From Hyphomicrobiales bacterium (GTDB lineage: Bacteria; Pseudomonadota; Alphaproteobacteria; Rhizobiales; Rhizobiaceae): a stretch of DNA of 64,000 nucleotides. The stretch is taken from assembly GCA_900473185.1 (NCBI GenBank), contig UCKU01000009.1:1-64000 (forward strand), read 5' to 3'. The first letter of the stretch is position 1; every line of letters begins with the position of its first letter. The notes under the pieces are model-generated. The model saw nothing but the letters and a program-made list of their open reading frames with translations. It was not told the origin of the DNA and did no database searches. Below are positions 16,610 through 24,895 of the stretch, in pieces. A program made the position numbers and the translations under genes.

Positions 16610-17881
16610 ATGACCTTTTCCCTCAAGCCGCATTACAGCGCTGTCGTTATCGGCGGCGGTCAGGCCGGGCTTTCGGCCAGCCACTATCTAAAAGAGCACG
16701 GCATCGACCATGTCGTCTTCGAGAAGAAGACCGTGGCACATAAATGGAAGAACGAGCGCTGGGACGCCTTCTGCCTGGTGACGCCGAACTGGCAGTGCCA
16801 ACTGCCGGACCACCCCTATGACGGCGATGATCCGCATGGCTTCATGGTCAAGGACGAGATCATCGCCTATGTCGATCGCTTTGTAAAAAAGGTGGATGCA
16901 CCTGTTTTCGAAGGCACGACGGTCACGTCGCTGGAAAAGGCGGGCGATCTCTTCCGCCTCTCGACTTCGGCCGGATCGCTGACGGCCGACAGCGTCATCA
17001 TCGCCACCAGCCTTTACAGCGCGCCCGCCATTCCGCGCGCCGCCGAACGCCTGCCTGACGACATCCTGCAGATCCACACGGCCGATTACCGCAATCCCGG
17101 CCAGCTACCGGAGGGCGCCGTTGTCGTCGTCGGCTCAGGCCAGTCCGGCTGCCAGATCGCCGAAGACCTGCATCTGGCCGGCCGCAAGGTGCATATGGTG
17201 ACCGGCAATGCACCACGTTGCGCCCGTTTCTATCGCGGCCGCGATGTGGTCGATTGGCTTGCCGATGTCGGCCAGTACGACATCACCATCGCGCATGACG
17301 GTATGACCAAGAAGAAGCACGATACCAACCATTATCTGACCGGCCGCGACGGCGGGCGCGATATCGACCTGCGCAAATTCGCGCTGGAGGGCATGTCGCT
17401 CTATGGGCGTATGGAGAGCGTTTCGGGCGGGCGGATGCTGTTCGAGACCAACCTGAAAGCCAATCTCGACAATGCCGACCGCGTCTATAACGGCATCAAC
17501 GCGCTGATCGACCGGCATATTGCCGAGAAGGGCATCGATGCGCCGCCGGCCAGCCTCTACGCGCCGCTCTGGGAGCCGGAAAGCGAACCGGTCGAACTCG
17601 ATCTCAGGGCGGAGGGTATCACGTCGGTAATCTGGGCGACGGGCTTTTCACCTGACTGGTCCTATGTCGGCCTGCCGATCTTCGACGGCACCGGCTATCC
17701 GGTGCAGCGGCGCGGCGTGACCGGCATCGACGGCGTCTATGTTCTCGGCCTGCCCTGGCTCTGGACCTGGGGCTCCGGCCGGTTCCTCGCCGTCGGCAAG
17801 GATGCAGAGCATGTGGTGAACCACCTCGCCGGCCATCTGGAAGCAGCCCGTCCGGTCCTGAAGCAGGCGGCCAGCGCTTGA
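16610..17881 (+). CDS. MSMEG_0569 family flavin-dependent oxidoreductase
   Basis: 423 residues. The N-terminal FAD-binding Rossmann motif is VVIGGGQAGLSASHYL (GGGQAG). A second dinucleotide motif VVVVGSGQSGCQIAEDLHLAGRKVHMV (GSGQSG) fits NAD(P)H. Between them lies the class B monooxygenase-like WKNERWDAFCLVTPNWQCQLPDHPYDGDD, and near the end VIWATGFSPDWSYV. This resembles flavin-containing monooxygenases and is the last constant Nit1C gene (often NitH). A role in oxidising a nitrogen compound before nitrilase action is inferred from linkage. Confidence 0.88.
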   Translation: MTFSLKPHYSAVVIGGGQAGLSASHYLKEHGIDHVVFEKKTVAHKWKNERWDAFCLVTPNWQCQLPDHPYDGDDPHGFMVKDEIIAYVDRFVKKVDAPVFEGTTVTSLEKAGDLFRLSTSAGSLTADSVIIATSLYSAPAIPRAAERLPDDILQIHTADYRNPGQLPEGAVVVVGSGQSGCQIAEDLHLAGRKVHMVTGNAPRCARFYRGRDVVDWLADVGQYDITIAHDGMTKKKHDTNHYLTGRDGGRDIDLRKFALEGMSLYGRMESVSGGRMLFETNLKANLDNADRVYNGINALIDRHIAEKGIDAPPASLYAPLWEPESEPVELDLRAEGITSVIWATGFSPDWSYVGLPIFDGTGYPVQRRGVTGIDGVYVLGLPWLWTWGSGRFLAVGKDAEHVVNHLAGHLEAARPVLKQAASA

Positions 17882-17883
17882 AC

Positions 17884-18762
17884 ATGAATGTCGCAATTCT
17901 CGATTTTCATCCGCCCACATTCTCGGAAGCTGGGCCTTCGGCCCGCGAACTGATGGACCAGGCGCTCACGCCGCACATACTCATCGGCATGCCGCATCTG
18001 ACACCCGCCGGCCTCTCAGAGACATGGGCAATGAAAGAGCTCGGGCATCGCCACTGGCTGATGCTCGCGCGCCATCTCAGCATGGAGAATGCCGATTTCC
18101 GCACACCCGATGGTGGCGAAGCCTATGCGGCGATCTGCGCAACATCGCTGGAGCATGCGAATTTCGGCGCGGTGCGAGCCAATGATGTGCTGACAATCCG
18201 CTCAGTCCTCTCACCCGTCTCGCGCACGCAGGTTTCCACCCGCCATCGGCTTTTCGTGCGCGGCGGGCTGATCGGTGAGGTGGAGCTGATTTCCACCTTC
18301 GTCTGCCGCATGCGGGAGGGCGACAATTACTCGATCGCCCGCGTTCCCCTGCCCGGCATGATGGCAGCGGTAGAAGATAATGCGCTGGCACATATCGCGG
18401 CGATGCTGCGTGCAGGAACATTGGAGACGCATTTCGGCCTGCCTGCCAATCCGGCCAAGGCATTACGCGGCTTTCGTTTCGAGCCGGATGTATCGCAGGA
18501 GTTCAATGGTGCCGGGCTATTCTACTTCGCCGAATTCCAGGCGCTCACCGACCGCGCTTTCGGGCGGTGGTTTCCGGAACTTTCGCAGGTGTCCCGGCGG
18601 GAGATCTTTTTTTCCGGCAATATCCGGGCGGGCGAAGCCGTGCGGGTGGAATTGATGGGGTTGTCCCCAGACCGGCGGCAATCTTTCTGCCGGCTGCGGC
18701 GGGAAGAGGACGGCAAGGTGATCGGCAAGGCCTTTATGGAGTGGCGGGCTGGGGCCAATTAG
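17884..18762 (+). CDS. LnmK-like hot-dog protein (TIGR04098/Pnap_2097-type)
   Basis: 292 residues. LTPHILIGMPHLTPAGLSETWAMKELGHRHWLMLA matches the N-terminal signature of LnmK-like double hot-dog proteins, followed by TSLEHANFGAVRANDVLTIRSVLSPVSRTQVSTRHRL. The second hot-dog half begins around RFEPDVSQEFNGAGLFYFAEFQALTDRAF. LnmK is an acyltransferase/decarboxylase in leinamycin biosynthesis; relatives occur in uncharacterised biosynthetic loci. A TTG at 17878 overlapping the previous stop is the alternative start. Being last in the operon, it is an accessory addition to Nit1C in this lineage; the acyl substrate is unknown. Confidence 0.75.
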   Translation: MNVAILDFHPPTFSEAGPSARELMDQALTPHILIGMPHLTPAGLSETWAMKELGHRHWLMLARHLSMENADFRTPDGGEAYAAICATSLEHANFGAVRANDVLTIRSVLSPVSRTQVSTRHRLFVRGGLIGEVELISTFVCRMREGDNYSIARVPLPGMMAAVEDNALAHIAAMLRAGTLETHFGLPANPAKALRGFRFEPDVSQEFNGAGLFYFAEFQALTDRAFGRWFPELSQVSRREIFFSGNIRAGEAVRVELMGLSPDRRQSFCRLRREEDGKVIGKAFMEWRAGAN

Positions 18763-18791
18763 GTCGCAGACGGGGTACTGGCGTCGGACGG

Positions 18792-19307
18792 TCAATCAAA
18801 CTCGCCGCTGTTGATTTTGACGATCCAGTCGGCATCCAGATTCAGCAGGGCCTCGGCGATGTCGATGTGGCCCTTCGCCACGGCTTGCGCCGCCGCTACT
18901 GCCAGAAGCATCGAGCGATCCCAAGCGTCGTTTCGATGCAGGCTGACATTCTCAACCAGCCGCTCGAGGGCGCGACGATAATCCTCGGCATAGGCTTCCG
19001 GGATATCCGGTCCTCGGCCGGTTTGGCGCGCTATCTCAACGGCAGCTGGCAGCGCAAAAAATGAGAAATCAATCGGCCCAGTCGCTTCGCTGGCGATCTG
19101 CACGATATGCGGAATGGCAGCGTAGGAGGCGGTGTACACATCGCCTTGATGGCACAACATGGACCAGAGGCTGAACCATGGCTCTTCTTCGTAACCCGCC
19201 CTTGGCCCTGCGGAGGCAGCGAGCGCTTGCAGGAGACTTGGGACGCCGGCAGCCTCACCGTAAGCGTGCTGCAATTCTTTCCAGCGAGGATCACCAAGGG
19301 ACAACAT
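18792..19307 (-). CDS. Hypothetical protein, possibly immunity-like helical repeat protein
   Basis: 171 residues, almost entirely helical by composition. It contains WKELQHAYGEAAGVPSLLQAL, then EPWFSLWSMLCHQGDVYTASYAAIPHIVQIA and a tail SLHRNDAWDRSMLLAVAAAQAVAKGHIDIAEALLNLD. This resembles hypothetical proteins found near polymorphic toxins in other bacteria, but no toxin gene is adjacent here. It converges with the Nit1C operon. No function is claimed. Confidence 0.6.
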   Translation of the reverse strand: MLSLGDPRWKELQHAYGEAAGVPSLLQALAASAGPRAGYEEEPWFSLWSMLCHQGDVYTASYAAIPHIVQIASEATGPIDFSFFALPAAVEIARQTGRGPDIPEAYAEDYRRALERLVENVSLHRNDAWDRSMLLAVAAAQAVAKGHIDIAEALLNLDADWIVKINSGEFD

Positions 19308-19380
19308 GGATCCATCCTATCTCCCGCCACCACGCCGTCAATCTGCGGCTACCTGCGTATAGCCGCTCAACCACATGAAT

Positions 19381-20799
19381 TCACAATCTAATCTCTATCA
19401 ATTTTCCGGCCTGCCTGAGCGCATCCCGAAGCACCTCAAATACCCTGCTATCCAGCGTCTGGGAGACATTGAAGCGCATGAAGCCGGTGGCAGATTGCGA
19501 GAGGCTGAAGGCGTTGCCCGGCGCAAGGACAACATTCTGGGCGAGCGCGGCACGCGCTACCGCCGCGGCATCCAGACCATCCGGCAGGTGGCACCAGAGG
19601 AACATGCCGGCTTGCGGCTGCAGCCAGGGGCGAATGCCCAGTGATTTCAGCCGGGTTGTCACCTCGAACATCGCCTTCGAGAGGCGGCTGCGCAAGCCTT
19701 CTGCATGTTTGCGATAGCTGCCGTCGCTGAGCACGCTCAACACCAGTTCGGCATTCAGCCGGGCGCCGCCGAAGGAGGTGGCGATCTTGAGATCGATCAG
19801 GCCCTCGATCCATTCCGGCCGCGCGGCGATGAAGCCGCAGCGCGCGGCGGCCGAGAGTGTCTTCGAAAAGCTGCCGATATGGATGACGCGGTCGAGACCG
19901 TCGAAGGCGGCAAGGCGGGGCGCCGGCGTCAGTTCGAAATCGGCGAAAATATCGTCCTCGATGATGGTCAGGCCGTGTTGTTCGGCGAGCTTCAGCAATC
20001 GGTGCGCCGTGACCGGCGAGAGCGTGGCGCCGGTCGGATTGTGGATGGCGGAATTGGTGATGTAGAGGCGCGGCCGGTGCTCGGTGAGGGCTGCGGCAAA
20101 GAGCTCGATATCTGGGCCTGAGGGCGTGTAGGGAACGCTGACGACCCTGGCGCGGTGAGCTCTCAGCAGCGCATGGAAATTAAAATAGCAGGGATCGTCC
20201 ACCAGCACGGTATCGCCGGGCTCGATGAGGAAGCGGCAGAGGAAATCGATCGCCTGCGTGCCGGAATCGGTGAGCATGATCTGGTCGGGCGAGGCCTCGA
20301 TGCCGCGTTCGGCCATACGCCTGATAATCAGCTGGCGCAGCGGCTTGAGGCCGAGGGGCGAGCCGTAATCTGATAGGCTTGCGGCATCGGCGCGTGACAG
20401 GGATCGAAGGGTTCGGCGGATCGCCTCTTCCGGAAGCCATGCAGGCGGCAGCCAGCCGCAGCCGGGCTTGAGGTCGCTTTCATGCGCCTCAAGCGATTGC
20501 CGCGACACCCAGAAAGGATCGACGGCGCGATCGAGCTTCGGGCCGATATCGGCCAGCGAGAGTGGCGCGGCCTGGCTCGCGACATAGAAGCCGGAACCGG
20601 GGCGCGAGAGGATCGCACCCTCGGCCACCAGCCGCTCATAGGCATCGACCACCGTCGAGGCCGAGACTTTCAAGGTTCCCGAGAGGCTGCGGATCGAAGG
20701 CAGCTTGGCTCCGGGCGTGAGGCTGCGGCCTGCAATACGCTGCCGGATGGTCGCCATGACCATGCCGACCCGGCTGCCTGACTGTATCTGCTCGTCCAT
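19381..20799 (-). CDS. MocR-type GntR/aminotransferase regulator of the EamA gene
   Basis: 472 residues from the ATG at 20797-20799; the frame extends to 20832 into the operator. The GntR winged helix is GAKLPSIRSLSGTLKVSASTVVDAYERLVAEGAILSRPGSGFYVA (about 30-75). The aminotransferase domain carries LTDSGTQAIDFL, HNPTGATLSPV, IEDDIFADFE and the PLP-lysine region IGSFSKTLSAAARCGFI. Divergent pairing with an EamA/DMT transporter is a common MocR arrangement, with the regulator acting on the shared promoter. The effector is unknown. Confidence 0.85.
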   Translation of the reverse strand: MDEQIQSGSRVGMVMATIRQRIAGRSLTPGAKLPSIRSLSGTLKVSASTVVDAYERLVAEGAILSRPGSGFYVASQAAPLSLADIGPKLDRAVDPFWVSRQSLEAHESDLKPGCGWLPPAWLPEEAIRRTLRSLSRADAASLSDYGSPLGLKPLRQLIIRRMAERGIEASPDQIMLTDSGTQAIDFLCRFLIEPGDTVLVDDPCYFNFHALLRAHRARVVSVPYTPSGPDIELFAAALTEHRPRLYITNSAIHNPTGATLSPVTAHRLLKLAEQHGLTIIEDDIFADFELTPAPRLAAFDGLDRVIHIGSFSKTLSAAARCGFIAARPEWIEGLIDLKIATSFGGARLNAELVLSVLSDGSYRKHAEGLRSRLSKAMFEVTTRLKSLGIRPWLQPQAGMFLWCHLPDGLDAAAVARAALAQNVVLAPGNAFSLSQSATGFMRFNVSQTLDSRVFEVLRDALRQAGKLIEIRL

Positions 20800-20821
20800 C
20801 CGTACTGTTTCCCCAACCATA

Positions 20822-20849
20822 ACAGTTTGCACAAACTGTACCGAACTGT
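20822..20849. promoter_or_regulatory. MocR operator between regulator and EamA transporter genes
   Basis: ACAGTTTG-CA-CAAACTGT is a perfect 18-bp dyad (20822-20839), followed by another AACTGT half-site at 20844-20849. The two right-hand AACTGT copies are 10 bp apart, one helical turn. It is 58 bp before the transporter ATG. Confidence 0.65.
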
Positions 20850-20907
20850 GGCTGGCAGCGCCAGTGCGAACGGCCGATAAGCGTAAGACGAACAGAGGAG
20901 TGCCTAC

Positions 20908-21771
20908 ATGGATCGCACAGCGACCGGATGGATCAATGGTTTTATCGGCGTGCTCATCTTCAGTGGATCGCTGCCGGCCACGCGCGTGGCCGTCATGCAG
21001 CTCGATCCGGTGTTCCTGACGGTGGCGCGAGCGGCGATTGCCGGCATCCTGGCGCTTTGCCTGCTAATCGTCTTTCGGGAAAAGCGGCCTTCGCGGCAGG
21101 ATCTCATTTCGCTTGTCGTCATCGCGCTTGGCGTCGTCGTCGGCTTTCCGCTGCTGACGGCGCTGGCGCTGCAGCATGTGACCTCGGCGCATTCCATCGT
21201 CTTCATCGGTCTTCTGCCGCTGGCGACGGCGATCTTCGGCGTCACCAGGGGCGGCGAGCGGCCGAAACCGGCCTTCTGGTTTTTCTCGCTGCTCGGCAGC
21301 GCGCTGGTGGCGGGCTTTGCACTGATGCAGGGGCTGACCGCCTCGCCCGTCGGTGATGCGCTGATGCTCGCTGCCGTCATCGTCTGCGGGCTCGGTTATG
21401 CCGAGGGTGCTCGGCTGTCGCGTCGGCTAGGTGGCTGGCAGGTGATTTCCTGGGCTTTGGTGGTCTCGTTGCCGGTGATGATCGTCGCTGCCATTCTGTA
21501 CAGGCCGCCGAACTTTGCCGATATTCAGACGCCGGCCATGCTGGGCCTTGCCTATGTCTCGCTCTTCAGCATGCTGATCGGCTTCATCTTCTGGTATCGC
21601 GGCCTCGCACAGGGCGGCATCGCCGCTGTCGGCCAGCTGCAGCTTTTGCAGCCATTCTTCGGCCTAGCGCTTGCCGCGACGCTGCTGCACGAGACGGTGA
21701 GCTGGGCCATGCTTGCAGTGACAGTCGCCGTCATTCTCTGCGTGGTCGGTGCGCGCAAGTTCGCCAAATAG
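20908..21771 (+). CDS. EamA/DMT family permease
   Basis: 287 residues with about ten short membrane helices arranged as two EamA repeats (about 8-130 and 145-280). The repeat boundary motifs are LQHVTSAHSIVFIGLLPLATAIFG and GGIAAVGQLQLLQPFFGLALAATLLHE. DMT permeases of this kind usually export amino acids or metabolites. The divergent MocR gene and shared operator suggest induction by an amino or PLP-related compound. Confidence 0.85.
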   Translation: MDRTATGWINGFIGVLIFSGSLPATRVAVMQLDPVFLTVARAAIAGILALCLLIVFREKRPSRQDLISLVVIALGVVVGFPLLTALALQHVTSAHSIVFIGLLPLATAIFGVTRGGERPKPAFWFFSLLGSALVAGFALMQGLTASPVGDALMLAAVIVCGLGYAEGARLSRRLGGWQVISWALVVSLPVMIVAAILYRPPNFADIQTPAMLGLAYVSLFSMLIGFIFWYRGLAQGGIAAVGQLQLLQPFFGLALAATLLHETVSWAMLAVTVAVILCVVGARKFAK

Positions 21772-21816
21772 GCTCGCAAATTGACAGACCGGGAATCCTG
21801 TAATAATTAAAGTTAC

Positions 21817-22533
21817 ATGATGCCAGATCACGATCACCCGAGCCTGCCCACACCTCATAAGACGGCATCTGCCTTCACCGGCGATGCCGTCAAATCCTAC
21901 CTTGAAGGCCCGCCGCGGCAGGTGCCCGGCTTTTCAAGCCTGCATCGGATGGCGGCGATGCTGATGGCGGAACGGACGCCCGATAATGCTCGCGTGCTCG
22001 TACTCGGCGCTGGCGGCGGACTGGAACTCAAGGCCTTTGCCGAGGCGCATGCGAGCTGGACTTTTGATGGCGTCGACCCCTCTGACGACATGCTGCAACT
22101 GGCACGGCAGGTTGCCGAAGAGCACGGCGGCCGTATCGGCTTTCACCAGGGTGGCATCGATATCGCACCCGAGGGCCCCTTCGATGCCGCCGTCTGCCTG
22201 CTGACCTTCCACCACATCCCCGTCGAGCAACGACCTGAAATACTTCAGCAAATTCGCCGCCGACTGAAAGCCGGTGCGCCGTTTGTTGTTGCGCATATGA
22301 GTTTCCCGCAAGACGAGCCGGAGCGATCGATGTGGATCGATCGCCATATCGCCTATGGCGCTCCTGACGGAACAGACCCTTCCCGGCAGGAGAATGCACG
22401 CAGGGCCATGCGCGAGAGGCTGCATATCCTCGCTCCAGAAGATGAGGAGGCCATGCTGCGCGCGGCAGGCTTTTCGGATGTCAGCCTATTCTACGCCGCC
22501 TTCAGCTTCAGGGGATGGGTGGCATACGCATAG
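21817..22533 (+). CDS. Class I SAM-dependent methyltransferase
   Basis: 238 residues. The SAM site is visible as motif I VLVLGAGGGLELKAFAEAH, acidic loop WTFDGVDPSDDMLQLAR and motif IV FDAAVCLLTFHHIPVEQRPEILQQIRRRLKAGAPFVVAHMSF. It resembles the Methyltransf_25 group. The substrate is not predictable. It is preceded by the EamA gene (45-nt gap); the GST operon promoter with its own dyads begins right after it. Confidence 0.82.
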   Translation: MMPDHDHPSLPTPHKTASAFTGDAVKSYLEGPPRQVPGFSSLHRMAAMLMAERTPDNARVLVLGAGGGLELKAFAEAHASWTFDGVDPSDDMLQLARQVAEEHGGRIGFHQGGIDIAPEGPFDAAVCLLTFHHIPVEQRPEILQQIRRRLKAGAPFVVAHMSFPQDEPERSMWIDRHIAYGAPDGTDPSRQENARRAMRERLHILAPEDEEAMLRAAGFSDVSLFYAAFSFRGWVAYA

Positions 22534-22543
22534 GCCCACCAAA

Positions 22544-22614
22544 ACTTTCCATCTTTGGAAAGTATCTTGCGCAACAATAGCGACCGAGATATAGTTTCCG
22601 AAATTGGAAACTAT
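22544..22614. promoter_or_regulatory. Two ArsR-type dyad operators before the GST operon
   Basis: Site 1 is ACTTTCC-ATCTTT-GGAAAGT (22544-22563). Site 2 is ATAGTTTCC-GAAATT-GGAAACTAT (22591-22614), a perfect 9-bp dyad. They share the core TTTCC-N6-GGAAA with centres 49 bp apart. Site 2 ends 9 bp before the GST start codon. Confidence 0.65.
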
Positions 22615-22623
22615 AGGTGCCGT

Positions 22624-23313
22624 ATGACGCTGACCCTTTATCTGCATCCGCTGGCCTCTTTCTGTCACAAAGTGCTGATCGCGCTTTATGAGAACGAGAC
22701 GGCGTTCGACAGCCGGATCGTCAATTTTGCCGATCCAGACTCGGCCGCGGCCCTGCTCGACAAATGGCCGGTCGGCAAGATTCCGATCCTGCATGATGAG
22801 GCAACCGGGCGTACGGTTCCGGAGACAAGCATCATCATCGAATACCTGCAGGCCCATTATCCAGGGCCGGTGCGGCTTCTGCCCGACGACCCGGAAGCGC
22901 TGCTGCAGGTGCGGCTCTGGGACCGGTTCTACGACCTCTATGTCAGCGTGCCGATGCAGAAGATCGTCACCGACAGAATCCGGCCGGCGGACGCCCATGA
23001 TCCGCATGGCGTCACTGAAGCAAGAGGGCTGCTTGATCAGGCCTACAAGATGATCGAGGCGCATATGCAGGGAAGGCTCTGGGCGACAGGCGATGATTTC
23101 ACCATGGCCGATTGCGCGGCTTTGCCGGGGCTGTTCTTCGCCTCCATCGTGCATCCGTTCCCAGCTGAGCAGCAGGCGCTTTCCTCTTATCTGGAGCGTC
23201 TGTTACAACGCGCTTCCGTCAAACGCGTGCTGGCCGAAGCGCAGCCCTATTTCTCGATGTTTCCCCATCGGGAGGCGATGCCAGCGCGTTATCTTGAGGC
23301 CGCGACATCTTGA
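22624..23313 (+). CDS. Glutathione S-transferase family protein
   Basis: 229 residues from the ATG at 22624. The thioredoxin-like N-domain reads LTLYLHPLASFCHKVLIALYENE (Ser/Cys near the usual catalytic position), with the cis-Pro segment KWPVGKIPILHD and the glutathione-binding VPETSIIIEYL. The helical C-domain contains GDDFTMADCAALPGLFFA. It opens a three-gene operon with an ArsR regulator (start overlapping region) and an SRPBCC protein, under a promoter with two dyads. The substrate is unknown. Confidence 0.87.
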   Translation: MTLTLYLHPLASFCHKVLIALYENETAFDSRIVNFADPDSAAALLDKWPVGKIPILHDEATGRTVPETSIIIEYLQAHYPGPVRLLPDDPEALLQVRLWDRFYDLYVSVPMQKIVTDRIRPADAHDPHGVTEARGLLDQAYKMIEAHMQGRLWATGDDFTMADCAALPGLFFASIVHPFPAEQQALSSYLERLLQRASVKRVLAEAQPYFSMFPHREAMPARYLEAATS

Positions 23314-23321
23314 GGCATGTG

Positions 23322-23666
23322 ATGGCAGAACTGGGGCCAGCCGAATTCGACCGGATGTTTCAGGCGCTCGCCGATCCCTATCGCCGTGGCTTCGTAGAGC
23401 AGCTTGCCAGGGGGCCGGCCTCCGTCACGGAACTGGCAGAACCCGCCGATGTCGGCCTGCCGGCGGTGCTGAAACATCTGCGAATTCTGGAAGAAAGCGG
23501 CATCGTCATTTCGGAAAAGGTGGGGCGTGTTCGTACCTATCGCATGCAGCAGCAGGCCTTCGGTGCCATCAACCAATGGATCGAGCAGCGTCAGGCCGAA
23601 ATGCATGCCGCCTTCGATCGCCTCGCAATCCTGATGGCGGAAACTCCTGAGGAAAAGGATCACTGA
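23322..23666 (+). CDS. ArsR family regulator (SRPBCC-linked type)
   Basis: 114 residues from the ATG at 23322, with GAGG 6 nt upstream; a TTG at 23310 would overlap the GST stop. Winged helix: MFQALADPYRRGFVEQLARGPASVTELAEPADVGLPAVLKHLRILEESGIVISEKVGRVRTYRM. It lacks the CxC metal site of classic ArsR/SmtB. This subgroup is typically encoded with an AHSA1/SRPBCC protein, as here (1-nt overlap). It probably represses its own operon through the TTTCC-N6-GGAAA dyads. Confidence 0.88.
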   Translation: MAELGPAEFDRMFQALADPYRRGFVEQLARGPASVTELAEPADVGLPAVLKHLRILEESGIVISEKVGRVRTYRMQQQAFGAINQWIEQRQAEMHAAFDRLAILMAETPEEKDH

Positions 23667-24127
23667 TGGGTGTCAGCGTCAATCACCGCACCTTCGTCAT
23701 CGAGCGCGACCTGCCCGGCAGCGTGGCGCATGCCTTCCGTTTCTGGTCGGATCATGCACTGAAGCGGCGCTGGACCGCCTGCCATCCCGACTGGCAGGTG
23801 ATGGAGGATCATTTCACCTTCGAGATCGGCGGGAGCGAGCGCATGACATGGCGCAGGCCCGAAGGGACGGAACAGGCGATGCACGCTTATTATCTCGAAA
23901 TCCACCCCCGCGAGCGCATCGTCTATGCCTATACGATGCTGACGGCAGGCAGGAGCATCTCTTCGTCACTGGTGACGGTGGAATTCACCGGATGCGGCGC
24001 CACGACACTGATGACCTTTACCGAGCAGGCCGTCTTCGGCGACCCTGGAGACGGCGATATCAGAGAGAGCGGCACGGGTATCGGCTTCGACCGGCTTGTT
24101 GAAGAAATGAAGGTTATGCCTGCCTGA
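23666..24127 (+). CDS. SRPBCC/AHSA1 domain protein
   Basis: 153 residues with the START-like fold of the Aha1 C-terminal type. Typical segments are FVIERDLPGSVAHAFRFWSDHALKRRWTA, FEIGGSERMTWRRPEGTEQAMHAYYLEIHPRERIVYAYTM and a C-terminal helix GFDRLVEEMKVM. Such proteins bind a hydrophobic ligand in a deep cavity. Start overlaps the ArsR stop by 1 nt; the last 14 nt overlap the convergent CGNR gene. It may act as ligand sensor or partner of the ArsR protein. Confidence 0.85.
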   Translation: MGVSVNHRTFVIERDLPGSVAHAFRFWSDHALKRRWTACHPDWQVMEDHFTFEIGGSERMTWRRPEGTEQAMHAYYLEIHPRERIVYAYTMLTAGRSISSSLVTVEFTGCGATTLMTFTEQAVFGDPGDGDIRESGTGIGFDRLVEEMKVMPA

Positions 24128-24797
24128 TCCGGTCGCGGTGTGCGGCCTGCTTGGCGCGATTGCCGCACATCGCCATGCTGCACCAGCGCCGGCGGTGACC
24201 ACGGGTATGGTCGGCAAACAGCAGGGTGCAGACTGATCCTTCGCAGGCCTTCACATTCGAAAAATCCTCGGTGCAGACGAAGCGGCCGAGTGCCTCGCCG
24301 ACGGGTAACAGCAATGCTTCCGGCGAGCGCCATTTGCGCATCGGCTGGAACTCGAAGATCTCGCCTTCGTCCGTCTGGCGCGCGACGATGCGGCTGAAAC
24401 CCTCATCGCGTTCGAGCAGGCGGTTCAGCGGCTCCAGTTCCGCAAGCGCCTCCGCTGTCAACGGCCTTCCCTTGCGCTCGCGGACAAAAGTCCGGAACCA
24501 TTCACGCAGGTTCCTTGCCTGATCGGCGACGTTGTCGAGCTCGCCCGGCAACGCCTGGGCACGCAGGCTTTCGAGCGTTTCGCGCGGGACGAGCTTTGCC
24601 TGCTCGAGCCAGCGCAGCAGTCCCTCCCCGTCCTCTATCCAATCGACAGGCATGTCGATGGGCGTTGCGACCGAATTCAAGAAATCCAGTGCCAGCGCAT
24701 CACCCAGAAACAGGGCGGGAGAGTGGTTATCCACGGCAAGTCCTATCTCGGCTGCCGACCAGAGCTGTAGGGCAGCCTGCTTGAAAACGTGACTCAT
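24114..24797 (-). CDS. CGNR zinc-finger/ABATE transcriptional regulator
   Basis: 227 residues. The N-terminal ABATE domain includes LFLGDALALDFLNSVATP. The C-terminal zinc finger reads NVKACEGSVCTLLFADHTRGHRRRWCSMAMCGNRAK, with Cys pairs in C-x4-C and C-x4-CGNR. This family are stress-linked DNA-binding proteins. It diverges from a hydrolase gene pair across a 98-bp gap that contains four GTTAC half-sites, so it is the likely regulator of that pair. The gene ends overlapping the SRPBCC gene. Confidence 0.87.
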   Translation of the reverse strand: MSHVFKQAALQLWSAAEIGLAVDNHSPALFLGDALALDFLNSVATPIDMPVDWIEDGEGLLRWLEQAKLVPRETLESLRAQALPGELDNVADQARNLREWFRTFVRERKGRPLTAEALAELEPLNRLLERDEGFSRIVARQTDEGEIFEFQPMRKWRSPEALLLPVGEALGRFVCTEDFSNVKACEGSVCTLLFADHTRGHRRRWCSMAMCGNRAKQAAHRDRIRQA

Positions 24798-24799
24798 AT

Positions 24800-24872
24800 G
24801 TAACCTGTCAAAAGGCTGTTGACAAGTTACCCTCCTAGGAAGTAACCGCTCTATATCGCTTTAAACGGTTAC
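24800..24872. promoter_or_regulatory. Two GGTTAC dyads in the CGNR/hydrolase promoter
   Basis: GTAACCTGTCAA (24800-24811) and TTGACAAGTTAC (24819-24830) match at 11 of 12 positions in inverted order. A second, wider dyad is GTAACCG (24842-24848) and CGGTTAC (24866-24872). Both lie between the divergent starts, suiting regulation by the CGNR protein. Confidence 0.55.
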
Positions 24873-24895
24873 AAGCTGAGCGAAGGAGAAAGCAG

